35,805 nt of DNA, from positions 1-35,805 of the IMG/VR virus record IMGVR_UViG_3300034061_002014. One strand, written 5' to 3'. Both the position numbers and the translations under genes were made by a program. Source of the DNA: a virus. The notes under the pieces are model-generated. The model had not been told where the DNA came from, made no database searches, and was given only the letters and a program-made list of their open reading frames with translations. Shown here in pieces: positions 1-5,753 of the stretch (position 1 is the first letter of the stretch; every line of letters begins with the position of its first letter).

Positions 1-810
1 AATTAACCTCGATTTCTTTGATAGTGCTAAACCCTTTTGGGTGTATCACTAACCGTTCGTTTGGCTTAATGCAAAGGTGCGATTTTTGATAGTCAATATA
101 GTGTCCATCAACTATTTTTTTAGGACACGAAAGCATTTCAATTAGATTATTGTACGCTCTCTTGTGTACGATGTACGCAAACGCTCCCCACGTTTGGTTC
201 TGTTGTGTAAAGTATTGATTAAAATAAAAAGGGTTACGCCCAAACGAACCGCCTAAATAAAGGATGTGCCAATCTTTTGGTAACTGGTTCAAATACTTTT
301 CAAACTTGGCTTTGAAATCTTTTACAAAAGTTATGTCATCCTCGAAAATAGCAATGCACTCATAGCCTCTTTCTTTAGCTAATTTAATAGCGTTCAAGTG
401 GCTTTGAATACACGCATATTCGTTATTCGTTACACCTTGTATTGGTGAAACTATTTCCTTACCATCAACGGCAATTAGTCTTTCGACTTGAAGGGTCTTC
501 CCCTTTTCTTTGGCTGTGGAATAGAAACATCCTCTAGCCTCTTGTTTGGCACTAACGGTAAATCGCTCTCGTCTGTCGGCACTTCGTTCAAGGTTGATAA
601 AGACGCTGGGAACTGGGATGTTGATAGGCTTTTTTTTTGCCCCTTTTCTTCGCCCATGATTTCAAAGCAATGCGACTTTCCAAACTTGCAACATAAATTG
701 TAAAGTTCTTCGCTTATTTGTGTTTCTTTAGTGATAGACACTATTTGCGTTCCTGCTCGGAATACGATAGAACCAACGTCTTTTTTAAGTTTAAATTTTT
801 GAGGTATCAT
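1..810 (-). CDS. GT25-family glycosyltransferase expressed by -1 frameshift, left copy, 3' end cut by window
   Basis: This is the left allele of the frameshift product described in full at 34788-35614. The zero frame runs from the ATG at 810 to the A9 run (T9 at 630-638 on the given strand), then a -1 slip near 631 opens a frame that stays open to position 1. I read every codon from 631 to 2 in that frame: there is no stop, and the first possible ATG, GTG or TTG is the TTG at 397, well inside the conserved domain. The frame encodes FINLERSADRRERF, then AVDGKE, CIQSH and the FEDD motif, all GT25 hallmarks. Only the last few codons are missing because the window starts here. Compared with the right copy it has A for V and V for T changes in the N-terminal part. 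Confidence in the domain is high; the slip mechanism is inferred. Confidence 0.8.
475..810 (-). CDS. Small structural-operon protein of unknown function (frame 0 of the frameshift pair), left copy
   Basis: This 111-aa protein has a lysine-rich, apparently folded N-terminal part of about 58 residues (FKLKKDVGSIVFRAG, then KETQISEELYNLC) and a Ser/Thr/Pro-rich, probably disordered tail ending in KKRGRPFKSKD, an AT-hook-like basic end. It differs from its right-hand copy (35279-35614) at four residues: T/K, E/D, P/S and I/T. It begins 13 nt below a good Bacteroidota promoter (830-861), so it heads its own transcript. Its 3' part, from the A9 run at 630-638 to the stop at 475, is read in two frames: as this tail and as the N terminus of the GT25 enzyme. 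I do not recognise its family. The fold of the first 58 residues becomes the N-terminal domain of the fusion when the ribosome or polymerase slips. Confidence 0.75.
   Translation of the reverse strand: MIPQKFKLKKDVGSIVFRAGTQIVSITKETQISEELYNLCCKFGKSHCFEIMGEEKGQKKSLSTSQFPASLSTLNEVPTDESDLPLVPNKRLEDVSIPQPKKRGRPFKSKD
630..638 (-). promoter_or_regulatory. A9 slippery run for -1 frameshift, left copy
   Basis: On the coding strand the zero frame reads CAA AAA AAA AGC, which contains an A_AAA_AAA heptamer. A -1 slip here moves translation into the GT25 frame. The nine-A run is kept in the right copy although bases flanking it differ. Both ribosomal slippage and RNA polymerase slippage are possible on A9. 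Confidence 0.7.
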
Positions 811-826
811 ATTTGGGTTTTATTGT

Positions 827-1435
827 TTACAAATCTACTTTAATTAATTCCACACCGCAAATCTCGCCACGTTCAACTATCTTGTAACGTAGGCTATTTA
901 AGCCGTCAAACGCCCATGTGTGCTGTGTTCTATTCAATCGCTCTTTATTCGCCTTATATTCGCTTGTAATGGGTTGCTTTTCGTGTTTCAAAGACTTGTA
1001 TCTGTGTAACTCGAATTTAGTACGGATGTTGTTTAGCTTTGTTCGGGTAAATAGGTCATCATCTTCGCCACCCCAACCCCAATAATTATTTGAAAAGCCG
1101 TTGCAAGTTAGAAACGCCTCTTCTGTAAACGCTGTCACGCCACCAAAACAAGTATCGTACGGCACTTTGTAGTTGAACTGCTCACATAAACCGCTAAAGT
1201 GTACCGCTCCATCAATAGGCTGTGTGTAATGTGCTAGGCTTTCGGCTAATAAATCAACATCATGAAAGCAAACCGTTTTATCAGTGCACTCATTAAAGCC
1301 TATATTTAGCAATTTACCACGATTAAATAACTCGTTATTCGCTTGTTCGACTACTAAAATGTCAAAGCCTTTGTAATGCTCTACAAATTGTTTTAAGTGG
1401 TCAAGTCTGTTTCGGTATGGAACTATTAACTTCAT
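827..1435 (-). CDS. GT7-like (beta-1,4-galactosyltransferase type) glycosyltransferase
   Basis: This 202-aa protein probably transfers a sugar from a nucleotide-sugar donor. The first residues MKLIVPYRNR are the start of the GT7 fold. HDVDLLAE at about 58-65 is the metal-binding DxD-type motif, FGGV is at about 97, and WGWGGEDDDL at 119-128 is the strongly conserved acceptor/catalytic motif of the galactosyltransferase C-terminal domain. The length is short but spans the catalytic core; there is no signal peptide or membrane anchor, so it acts in the cytoplasm. It overlaps the upstream glycosyltransferase by 4 nt and its 3' end holds the promoter of the next unit. It sits in the head-gene operon, so the target could be a virion protein; a host glycan is the alternative. 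The family call is firm, the substrate unknown. Confidence 0.85.
   Translation of the reverse strand: MKLIVPYRNRLDHLKQFVEHYKGFDILVVEQANNELFNRGKLLNIGFNECTDKTVCFHDVDLLAESLAHYTQPIDGAVHFSGLCEQFNYKVPYDTCFGGVTAFTEEAFLTCNGFSNNYWGWGGEDDDLFTRTKLNNIRTKFELHRYKSLKHEKQPITSEYKANKERLNRTQHTWAFDGLNSLRYKIVERGEICGVELIKVDL
830..861 (-). promoter_or_regulatory. Bacteroidota-type promoter for the small protein/GT25/portal transcript, left copy
   Basis: On the minus strand there is TTTG (861-858), a 20-bp spacer, and TAGATTTG (837-830), an exact match to TTTG-N19..21-TAnnTTTG. Transcription would start near 823, giving a leader of about 13 nt before the ATG at 810. It lies inside the 3' end of the GT7-like gene. 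It is conserved in the right copy (35634-35665). Confidence 0.7.
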
Positions 1436-2073
1436 TGGTTACGGTTAATTATTGCCCACTCTAAGCACTTATCAATTCGCTCCGTCTGCTTTACGTCCTT
1501 GCCATACTCACGACTATACCACGAATGTATGCCAATCGGTTTGTCATTAATATTTATCACCGTACTTGTACCATCTGTTGAAGTTATCTTGGTAAAGTTA
1601 GCGTGTTTGAAGTTCAAATGTAGCCAATAGAATAAACCTGCAAACGGCTCATCTACATTGCCATTCTTTTCACACTGGTTTGCGTAGTCATAAACTTTTG
1701 ACTGGTCAAATTTTGACAACTTAGTTTTAATCATGTCCACATTAAATACATTAAAGAACGGATTGACGTGGAAAAATGATTTGTCTCTATGGCTAATCAC
1801 TCCCTTATCGGGAACACCACAATACGCAAAGTCATTTCGTGTCATGTCAGCAATTACTTGGTCAATTAAGTCCTCATTGGTCACAAAGAAATCTTCGTCA
1901 GCGTTTACGATTATGCCGTTGTAATTTTCAAGTATGTGAAGCAAGTAGGTAAGCGCACCATGAAAGCCTGTAAATTGTTGCAACCTTACAAAGGTATTGT
2001 CATCACGCCACAATGATTTGGCAAGGTTGTAAAGTTTATCGTTTGCGCTTCTGGTAACTATTGTTTTCTTCAT
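1432..2073 (-). CDS. Putative glycosyltransferase with a DExD-type metal motif
   Basis: This 213-aa protein begins with MKKTIVTRSANDKLYNLAKS and carries IIVNADEDFFVTN at about 55-66, which looks like the acidic, metal- and nucleotide-sugar-binding motif of a GT-A fold enzyme. Later come HVNPFFNVFN and IGIHSWYSREYGKD, which fit the acceptor-side loops of viral and capsular glycosyltransferases. There is no membrane segment. The gene overlaps its neighbours on both sides by 4 nt (ATGA type), so it is translationally coupled to the 113-aa gene upstream and the GT7-like gene downstream. The neighbourhood with two other glycosyltransferases supports the call. I cannot assign a numbered family from sequence alone. 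Confidence 0.65.
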   Translation of the reverse strand: MKKTIVTRSANDKLYNLAKSLWRDDNTFVRLQQFTGFHGALTYLLHILENYNGIIVNADEDFFVTNEDLIDQVIADMTRNDFAYCGVPDKGVISHRDKSFFHVNPFFNVFNVDMIKTKLSKFDQSKVYDYANQCEKNGNVDEPFAGLFYWLHLNFKHANFTKITSTDGTSTVININDKPIGIHSWYSREYGKDVKQTERIDKCLEWAIINRNQ

Positions 2074-2411
2074 ATCATTTTTTTATAAATATCAATCCGC
2101 CCTTTAATAAACTCGCACAATTCATATTTCTCCTGTGCTTTAAATTCAATCAATGCTTTAGTCAAAGCGTATTTATTTACCTTTAAAATCTCAGCATCAC
2201 TACTATTGTACTTCGCTATGTTAGTCGTGTAATATTTGCGCATGGACACCATCGCATCAACTAAGCATGAACTGCAATTCCCTTTTAATTTCTTGTTGAA
2301 AATTAGTGTATAGTAATATCGGATAGTTACTCCGCTTACATTGTTAACGCTACCTTTTGAGATTACATTCTCGTTTAACTCATTTAAAAAAGATAGGCTC
2401 CTCACTTCCAT
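2070..2411 (-). CDS. Hypothetical protein heading the glycosyltransferase cluster
   Basis: This 113-aa protein is not recognised. It has one CSSC pair (NCSSCLVDAM, about residues 45-54), which could be a redox or metal pair, and is otherwise helical and lysine-rich with no membrane segment. It follows the terminator after the tail-tube-like gene, and a TATATTTG box (2416-2423) ends only 4 nt before its ATG, so it may open a new transcript. Its stop overlaps the next glycosyltransferase. Its role may be linked to glycosylation or head assembly, but nothing in the sequence shows this. Confidence 0.6.
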   Translation of the reverse strand: MEVRSLSFLNELNENVISKGSVNNVSGVTIRYYYTLIFNKKLKGNCSSCLVDAMVSMRKYYTTNIAKYNSSDAEILKVNKYALTKALIEFKAQEKYELCEFIKGRIDIYKKMI

Positions 2412-2415
2412 TCTA

Positions 2416-2423
2416 CAAATATA
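2416..2423 (-). promoter_or_regulatory. Possible -7 element TATATTTG directly before the ATG at 2411
   Basis: The minus strand reads TATATTTGTAGAATG. The box matches TAnnTTTG but I see no TTTG at the right distance upstream, where the terminator stem lies instead. If active, the transcript would start at or next to the ATG and be nearly leaderless. Confidence 0.35.
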
Positions 2424-2435
2424 GACAAACGTATT

Positions 2436-2466
2436 TAAAAAACAATAGCCCCAACAAAGGGGCTAA
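2436..2466 (-). terminator. Intrinsic terminator after the tail-tube-like gene
   Basis: On the minus strand TAGCCCC pairs with GGGGCTA around a 6-nt loop (TTTGTT), followed by TTGTTTTTT. It lies 30 nt below the stop at 2496, which closes the protease/capsid/tube transcript. Confidence 0.85.
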
Positions 2467-2495
2467 AGTTTATGCAACTAAGGGAGCGAGAAGAA

Positions 2496-3071
2496 TTATA
2501 CTACTGCTTTACTGATGTTATCCAAGTAAGCGATTGAAGTAGCCAAAGAACCGCCATTCAAGAAGTATTTAGGTAAGTAACGTTGCTCACCGCTAAGTGT
2601 CAATAACATTCCTGTGTCATCCTGTAAAGCCGTTCCAGTACCGCCTGCGAATGCCGATGCTTTCAATCCTTTGTCCAATCCGTAAACTTCAACTTGGTCG
2701 TTTTCGTTTTGGAAAATAACAATCAAGTCCTTTGCTTTAAACAAAGTCTCAACTGCTTCACGTTCAGCAGGTGTAGCTGTGAAGATTTTAATAGCTGCGC
2801 TGTGGTTGAATGTGTTGGTATTGTCACCAATCACGCCCTCAATAACACCGTTGTGAGTGTAGTCTTTGCCTGTAACCGTAATCAACTTATAAGCATCGCT
2901 CGAATTGTCAACGCCCATTGTAATGGTGTTAACGTATCCGTTAGCGTCAGTTGTAGTGCTTACGACTTGGCTCTTTTGCGTTACCCAAACTCTGCGGTTT
3001 ACACCGCCCACTTGGTTTTCTTTTTCGCATCCTTGTCCGATGCTTTCTAATATGTCTATGCAATCTGCCAT
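2496..3071 (-). CDS. Probable major tail (tube) protein
   Basis: This 191-aa protein is rich in beta-prone and small residues and follows the major capsid gene, the usual place for an abundant virion protein. It has the character of a siphovirus tail-tube subunit: segments such as YKLITVTGKDYTHN, AERAEVETLFKAKDLI-like helix (AEREAVETLFKAKDLI, about residues 99-114) and a central VIFQNENDQVEVYGLD strand pair, with a glycine-rich end. It sits between two strong hairpins (3096-3116 and 2436-2466), as abundant structural genes often do. I do not see a motif that proves the family. A head decoration protein is the main alternative. Confidence 0.55.
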   Translation of the reverse strand: MADCIDILESIGQGCEKENQVGGVNRRVWVTQKSQVVSTTTDANGYVNTITMGVDNSSDAYKLITVTGKDYTHNGVIEGVIGDNTNTFNHSAAIKIFTATPAEREAVETLFKAKDLIVIFQNENDQVEVYGLDKGLKASAFAGGTGTALQDDTGMLLTLSGEQRYLPKYFLNGGSLATSIAYLDNISKAVV

Positions 3072-3095
3072 TTTATGTTTTATTTAAGATATTAA

Positions 3096-3116
3096 AAGGG
3101 GGATTTGCACCCCCTT
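3096..3116 (-). terminator. Strong hairpin between capsid and tube genes
   Basis: AAGGGGG pairs with CCCCCTT around a 7-nt loop. On the minus strand it is followed by TTTTAAT, a weak U tract; on the plus strand it is followed by AATTTTTTTT. It may act as a partial terminator or an mRNA-stabilising hairpin just below the capsid stop at 3125. Confidence 0.6.
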
Positions 3117-3124
3117 AATTTTTT

Positions 3125-4126
3125 TTAGAAACCTGCGATTACGTTCAAGTCACCGTAGCCGTATTGGTAGTCAATCATGGCACTAGCTGGTGAAAATACT
3201 TTGTCCTCTTTACGGTCGTAGAATGGCTCGATGCTTTCAAAACCGCTTCCATCAATCATGATGTGGTGGTTTGTAGGCAAAGTCAAGATAACTCGGTTCG
3301 GGTCAGTTACACTTGGAGGTGAACCTGCTGTTCCGTAAAGTGCCAAACCTCTGTCAACGTAGTTAGCGTTAATCATTGGAATACCTTGATAAGAGATGCC
3401 AGTCACACCGTTTTGAACCGATGCTCTGTCAATCAAGTTACCGCCTACTGCTGTGTTGATTTGTAAGAAACGGCTCCATGCTTCGTAAACTTTTTGAGTT
3501 ACAATGAACGCTTTAGTTCCGTTGTCAAAAGTTTTAAGCAAATCGCTTTGTGCTGTGTAGATACCATACAAAGTACCTTCGATGTTTGTTAAAGACAAAT
3601 CACTATCAGTAATTGCACCTGCATCAACCGTTCCGTCATTACCTGCAACACCTGCTAATAGTTTTTGATAAACACCGTCCATACCGCTCAAGAAGTTAGT
3701 AGTAGATGAAGTGTCAGCAAGGAATAAAGCGTAAAGTAAGTTAGTGTTGAAAGCGTTTGATTGCTTAGTCACGATACGGTCAACAATCTCTGGAGTAAGT
3801 TCCCCTTTTCTCCAACCATCTGGAAGGCTATCGCCCCAAATTGATTTTACGAAGTCGGTGTAGCATTGCTCAAAAGAAAAATCCAACTCGTATGGGTCTA
3901 ATGCCTTTTTAGTGATTGGCGTTCCTGTTTTGTAATCCCATCCACAAGTCGCCTTGATAGTTGGTGCATCTGTAAATTCAGCATCAAAGTATAGTTCTTT
4001 GCCGATTTTACCAAAGTGAATTGTGAACGGTAAAGCGTTAATCTTTGGGTCGTTCAATAGCGGTTTATAGAATACCTCGTATGGTATCGAACCGTTTGCT
4101 GGTAGTGCTGTTACTGCGTTTGCCAT
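3125..4126 (-). CDS. Major capsid protein
   Basis: This 333-aa protein builds the icosahedral head. It directly follows a ClpP-type protease/scaffold gene with a 31-nt gap, the classical head-gene order, and has the expected length of an HK97-fold subunit. Features include the early SIPYEVFYKPLLNDPKI segment, a long helical part around 115-150 (ELTPEIVDRIVTKQSNAF), a central TKAFIVTQKVYEAWSRFL stretch like the P-domain strand and spine helix, and the closing DYQYGYGDLNVIAGF. The start at 4126 has an A-rich leader (CAAAAACAATAAGACATG) without Shine-Dalgarno, as expected for Bacteroidota. Whether its N terminus is cleaved cannot be told from sequence. Confidence 0.85.
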   Translation of the reverse strand: MANAVTALPANGSIPYEVFYKPLLNDPKINALPFTIHFGKIGKELYFDAEFTDAPTIKATCGWDYKTGTPITKKALDPYELDFSFEQCYTDFVKSIWGDSLPDGWRKGELTPEIVDRIVTKQSNAFNTNLLYALFLADTSSTTNFLSGMDGVYQKLLAGVAGNDGTVDAGAITDSDLSLTNIEGTLYGIYTAQSDLLKTFDNGTKAFIVTQKVYEAWSRFLQINTAVGGNLIDRASVQNGVTGISYQGIPMINANYVDRGLALYGTAGSPPSVTDPNRVILTLPTNHHIMIDGSGFESIEPFYDRKEDKVFSPASAMIDYQYGYGDLNVIAGF

Positions 4127-4157
4127 GTCTTATTGTTTTTGTTTTTAGTTTATTAAT

Positions 4158-5309
4158 TTATTTGTTTTCCTTTTCGGCTCTACGTTTAGCGATTACTTCC
4201 ATTGCTGAAAGTTTTGGCGCATCTTGGTTAGTGTTGTTTGATTGTCCTGCTTCGGCTTTGAAGTTCTTGCCAGTTACAAGTAACGCTTCAAAAGACTTCA
4301 CCTTTGTTGCAAGTGCAACGATTTCAGTCTTGGTGTCGTTAATCAAAGTTTCTTTCTCGTTTACGATTTCTTCTTTAGCGGCAAGTTGCGCTTTCAAATC
4401 TTCGATAGTTGCGTTTGCTTCTTTTAGTTTCGCATCTTCAACTTCAACTTCAACTTCTTTTACCGCTGTAACTACACCCTCTGCAACGGTGTAAGTAGCT
4501 GTATCTACAACGTAGTCACCATCTGCTAAAGGTGTCAACATTGTTTCGTCTTCAAATACCAAAGTGCCTTCAGTAAGTGTTGAGCCATCAAAGTGGATTA
4601 CTTTGCCGTCAATAGTTTCGGTCATTGCTGCCTTAAATAGTTTTGATGTGAGTTTTGCAAGGAAAGATTTTATTCCTGTCAACTCGGCTTTGATTTCGGT
4701 TGTTTCTGCCATGTTAATTGTTTTATTTTGATTAGATAAATACGCTGCTATTTTGTACTTCGTGAATGCCTTTATTTCGCCACCCATGATTTCATCTGCA
4801 AAGCCTAGTTCGATTGCTTCACTTGCTGTTAAGGTTGTTTGACGGTCTAAGATTGGCTTTAAATCTTCGGTTGACTTTCCTGTGATAGTCGAGTAGAAAT
4901 TAACTATCTTATTTTCCGCACGTTTCAAATCTTCCGCTAGTGCTTCCAAGTCTTTTGCTTCCATTGCGTTTGGTGCATCGGGCATCCAAAAAGGATTGTG
5001 AACAAAGAACTCGCTATTGGCGTACATTTTTCTTTTGCCCTTTTTACCAGCTTGGAATATAACCGTAGCTATACTACCACACATACCGTTCACAATAGTG
5101 TTAACCGTAAACGGCAAAGACATTAAACGGTCATGAATTGCAAAGCCTTCTGTTACTGAACCGCCACCGCTATTGATAAACACATTTAGTTCTTCAATAT
5201 CTTGGTGCTGGTCAATGAAATTGTTTAACGTGGTCAAGTCGAAAGACGCTTCATCAAAGAAACCTTGCTGACCGATATAACCGTTAATGTAAAGCGTTGC
5301 GCTGTTCAT
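4158..5309 (-). CDS. ClpP-type (S14) prohead protease fused to a scaffold-like C-terminal domain
   Basis: This 383-aa protein probably processes the prohead and scaffolds it. The N-terminal half is a ClpP fold: FINSGGGSV at 44-52, catalytic Ser79 in GMCGSIAT, His104 in FFVHNP and Asp155 in LDRQTTLTASEAIELGFAD, spaced as in ClpP. Residues from about 200 onward are acidic, with a predicted coiled coil (about 285-345: EVEVEDAKLKEANATIEDLK) and a Lys/Arg-rich tail. That pattern fits a scaffold. An in-frame ATG at 4712 (residue 200, MAETTEIKAEL) has an A-rich leader similar to that of the capsid gene and could start a free scaffold protein, as in lambda C/Nu3. Its promoter region overlaps the divergent plus-strand promoter at 5332-5372. 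Confidence 0.85.
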   Translation of the reverse strand: MNSATLYINGYIGQQGFFDEASFDLTTLNNFIDQHQDIEELNVFINSGGGSVTEGFAIHDRLMSLPFTVNTIVNGMCGSIATVIFQAGKKGKRKMYANSEFFVHNPFWMPDAPNAMEAKDLEALAEDLKRAENKIVNFYSTITGKSTEDLKPILDRQTTLTASEAIELGFADEIMGGEIKAFTKYKIAAYLSNQNKTINMAETTEIKAELTGIKSFLAKLTSKLFKAAMTETIDGKVIHFDGSTLTEGTLVFEDETMLTPLADGDYVVDTATYTVAEGVVTAVKEVEVEVEDAKLKEANATIEDLKAQLAAKEEIVNEKETLINDTKTEIVALATKVKSFEALLVTGKNFKAEAGQSNNTNQDAPKLSAMEVIAKRRAEKENK

Positions 5310-5331
5310 AGTACAAAAAAAGGGAGAATAT

Positions 5332-5363
5332 CAAAGCCAATTTGTTTTTGTCCTAAAATCAAA
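5332..5363 (-). promoter_or_regulatory. Probable promoter of the head operon
   Basis: On the minus strand TTTG (5363-5360), a 20-bp spacer and TGGCTTTG (5339-5332) match the Bacteroidota consensus except A to G at the second base of the -7 box. Transcription would begin near 5325, about 16 nt before the protease ATG at 5309. It overlaps the divergent promoter and contains one copy of the 11-bp repeat. Confidence 0.5.
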
Positions 5364-5372
5364 CTATGTTTG
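5341..5372 (+). promoter_or_regulatory. Bacteroidota promoter of the plus-strand pair
   Basis: TTTG (5341-5344), 20-bp spacer, TATGTTTG (5365-5372): an exact match to the consensus. The ATG at 5366 lies inside the -7 box, so it cannot be the start of the downstream gene; the ATG at 5390 is chosen instead. Confidence 0.75.
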
Positions 5373-5379
5373 TCCTAAA
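5347..5379. promoter_or_regulatory. Candidate operator: two direct repeats TTTGTCCTAAA
   Basis: TTTGTCCTAAA occurs at 5347-5357 and 5369-5379, 22 bp apart, about two helical turns, so both lie on the same DNA face. The second covers the -7 box and start region of the plus promoter; the first lies in the spacers of both divergent promoters. Ribbon-helix-helix repressors often bind such direct repeats, and one is encoded just downstream (5562-5753). Confidence 0.55.
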
Positions 5380-5389
5380 CTTTTTAACC

Positions 5390-5572
5390 ATGTCAATCCG
5401 AAACAAATACATCAGCGCATCAGTTACATTCGTACTATGCTATTTATTGTGCGCCTTTATTGGTGCTAATCTTAACCCCTTGCAATGGTCGGAGTGGGTT
5501 AGATTGTTCTTCATTGTAGCCTTGTTTATTCCACGTCAACTAACCAAAACTATTGCAACAGATGGCAAGTAA
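5390..5572 (+). CDS. Small two-helix membrane protein
   Basis: This 60-aa protein has two hydrophobic segments (about residues 9-29, SVTFVLCYLLCAFIGANL, and 40-54, VRLFFIVALFIP), so it likely spans the inner membrane as a hairpin. The start at 5390 is chosen because the upstream in-frame ATG (5366) is part of the -7 box. With its downstream partner it forms the only plus-strand operon in the window, lying between the tape measure and the protease gene. Roles to consider are superinfection exclusion, a holin or antiholin, or a membrane-tethered partner of the RHH protein. I do not recognise the family. Confidence 0.6.
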   Translation: MSIRNKYISASVTFVLCYLLCAFIGANLNPLQWSEWVRLFFIVALFIPRQLTKTIATDGK

Positions 5573-5753
5573 AAAAGACGAAGCAGAAAAGTATTCAAAA
5601 CAACTCAAAACGCAGTTCACGCCCTACTGGTGGAAACGCTTAGAAAGTCATTGCCAACTCCCGCAGTCAAATACAAGCGTGGCGAAGTTTGTGAGGGAAG
5701 CAGCTATTGAGAAATACAATGAAATTTACAACTCCGATAAATTAACCGATTGA
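5562..5753 (+). CDS. Ribbon-helix-helix-like DNA-binding protein, candidate repressor
   Basis: This 63-aa protein has the length and pattern of a MetJ/Arc/CopG-type subunit: a basic start (MASKKDEAEKY), a short strand (KTQFTPY), helix one (WWKRLESHCQL), a turn and helix two (TSVAKFVREAAIEKYNEIY). The start at 5562 is preferred; an ATG three codons upstream is also in frame. It overlaps the end of the membrane-protein gene by 11 nt, so the two are coupled, and its 3' end runs 28 nt into the tape-measure gene on the other strand. Its own promoter carries paired direct repeats, so autoregulation and control of the divergent head operon are plausible. Function inferred from pattern only. Confidence 0.6.
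   Translation: MASKKDEAEKYSKQLKTQFTPYWWKRLESHCQLPQSNTSVAKFVREAAIEKYNEIYNSDKLTD

Larger units (their letters stand above)
1..1001. repeat. Left copy of a 1001-bp diverged terminal repeat
   Basis: This stretch aligns base for base with 34805-35805. By eye I count about 49 substitutions and no insertion or deletion, roughly 95% identity. It holds the 3' end of a GT7-like gene, its downstream promoter, and the 111-aa/GT25 frameshift pair. Both copies run off the window edge, which fits a circular or permuted genome of 34804 bp. Identical assembly overlap is excluded by the divergence. The last 127 bp or so (875-1001) are identical between copies while the rest is scattered with mostly silent changes. 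Confidence 0.95.

Noticed and set aside
3103-3128. Plus-strand terminator function of the hairpin at 3096-3116
   Set aside because: There is no plus-strand gene or promoter upstream of it; the T tract is the complement of the A tract after the capsid stop.
5366-5389. Longer start for the small membrane protein
   Set aside because: The ATG at 5366 is part of the -7 box TATGTTTG, upstream of the predicted transcription start.
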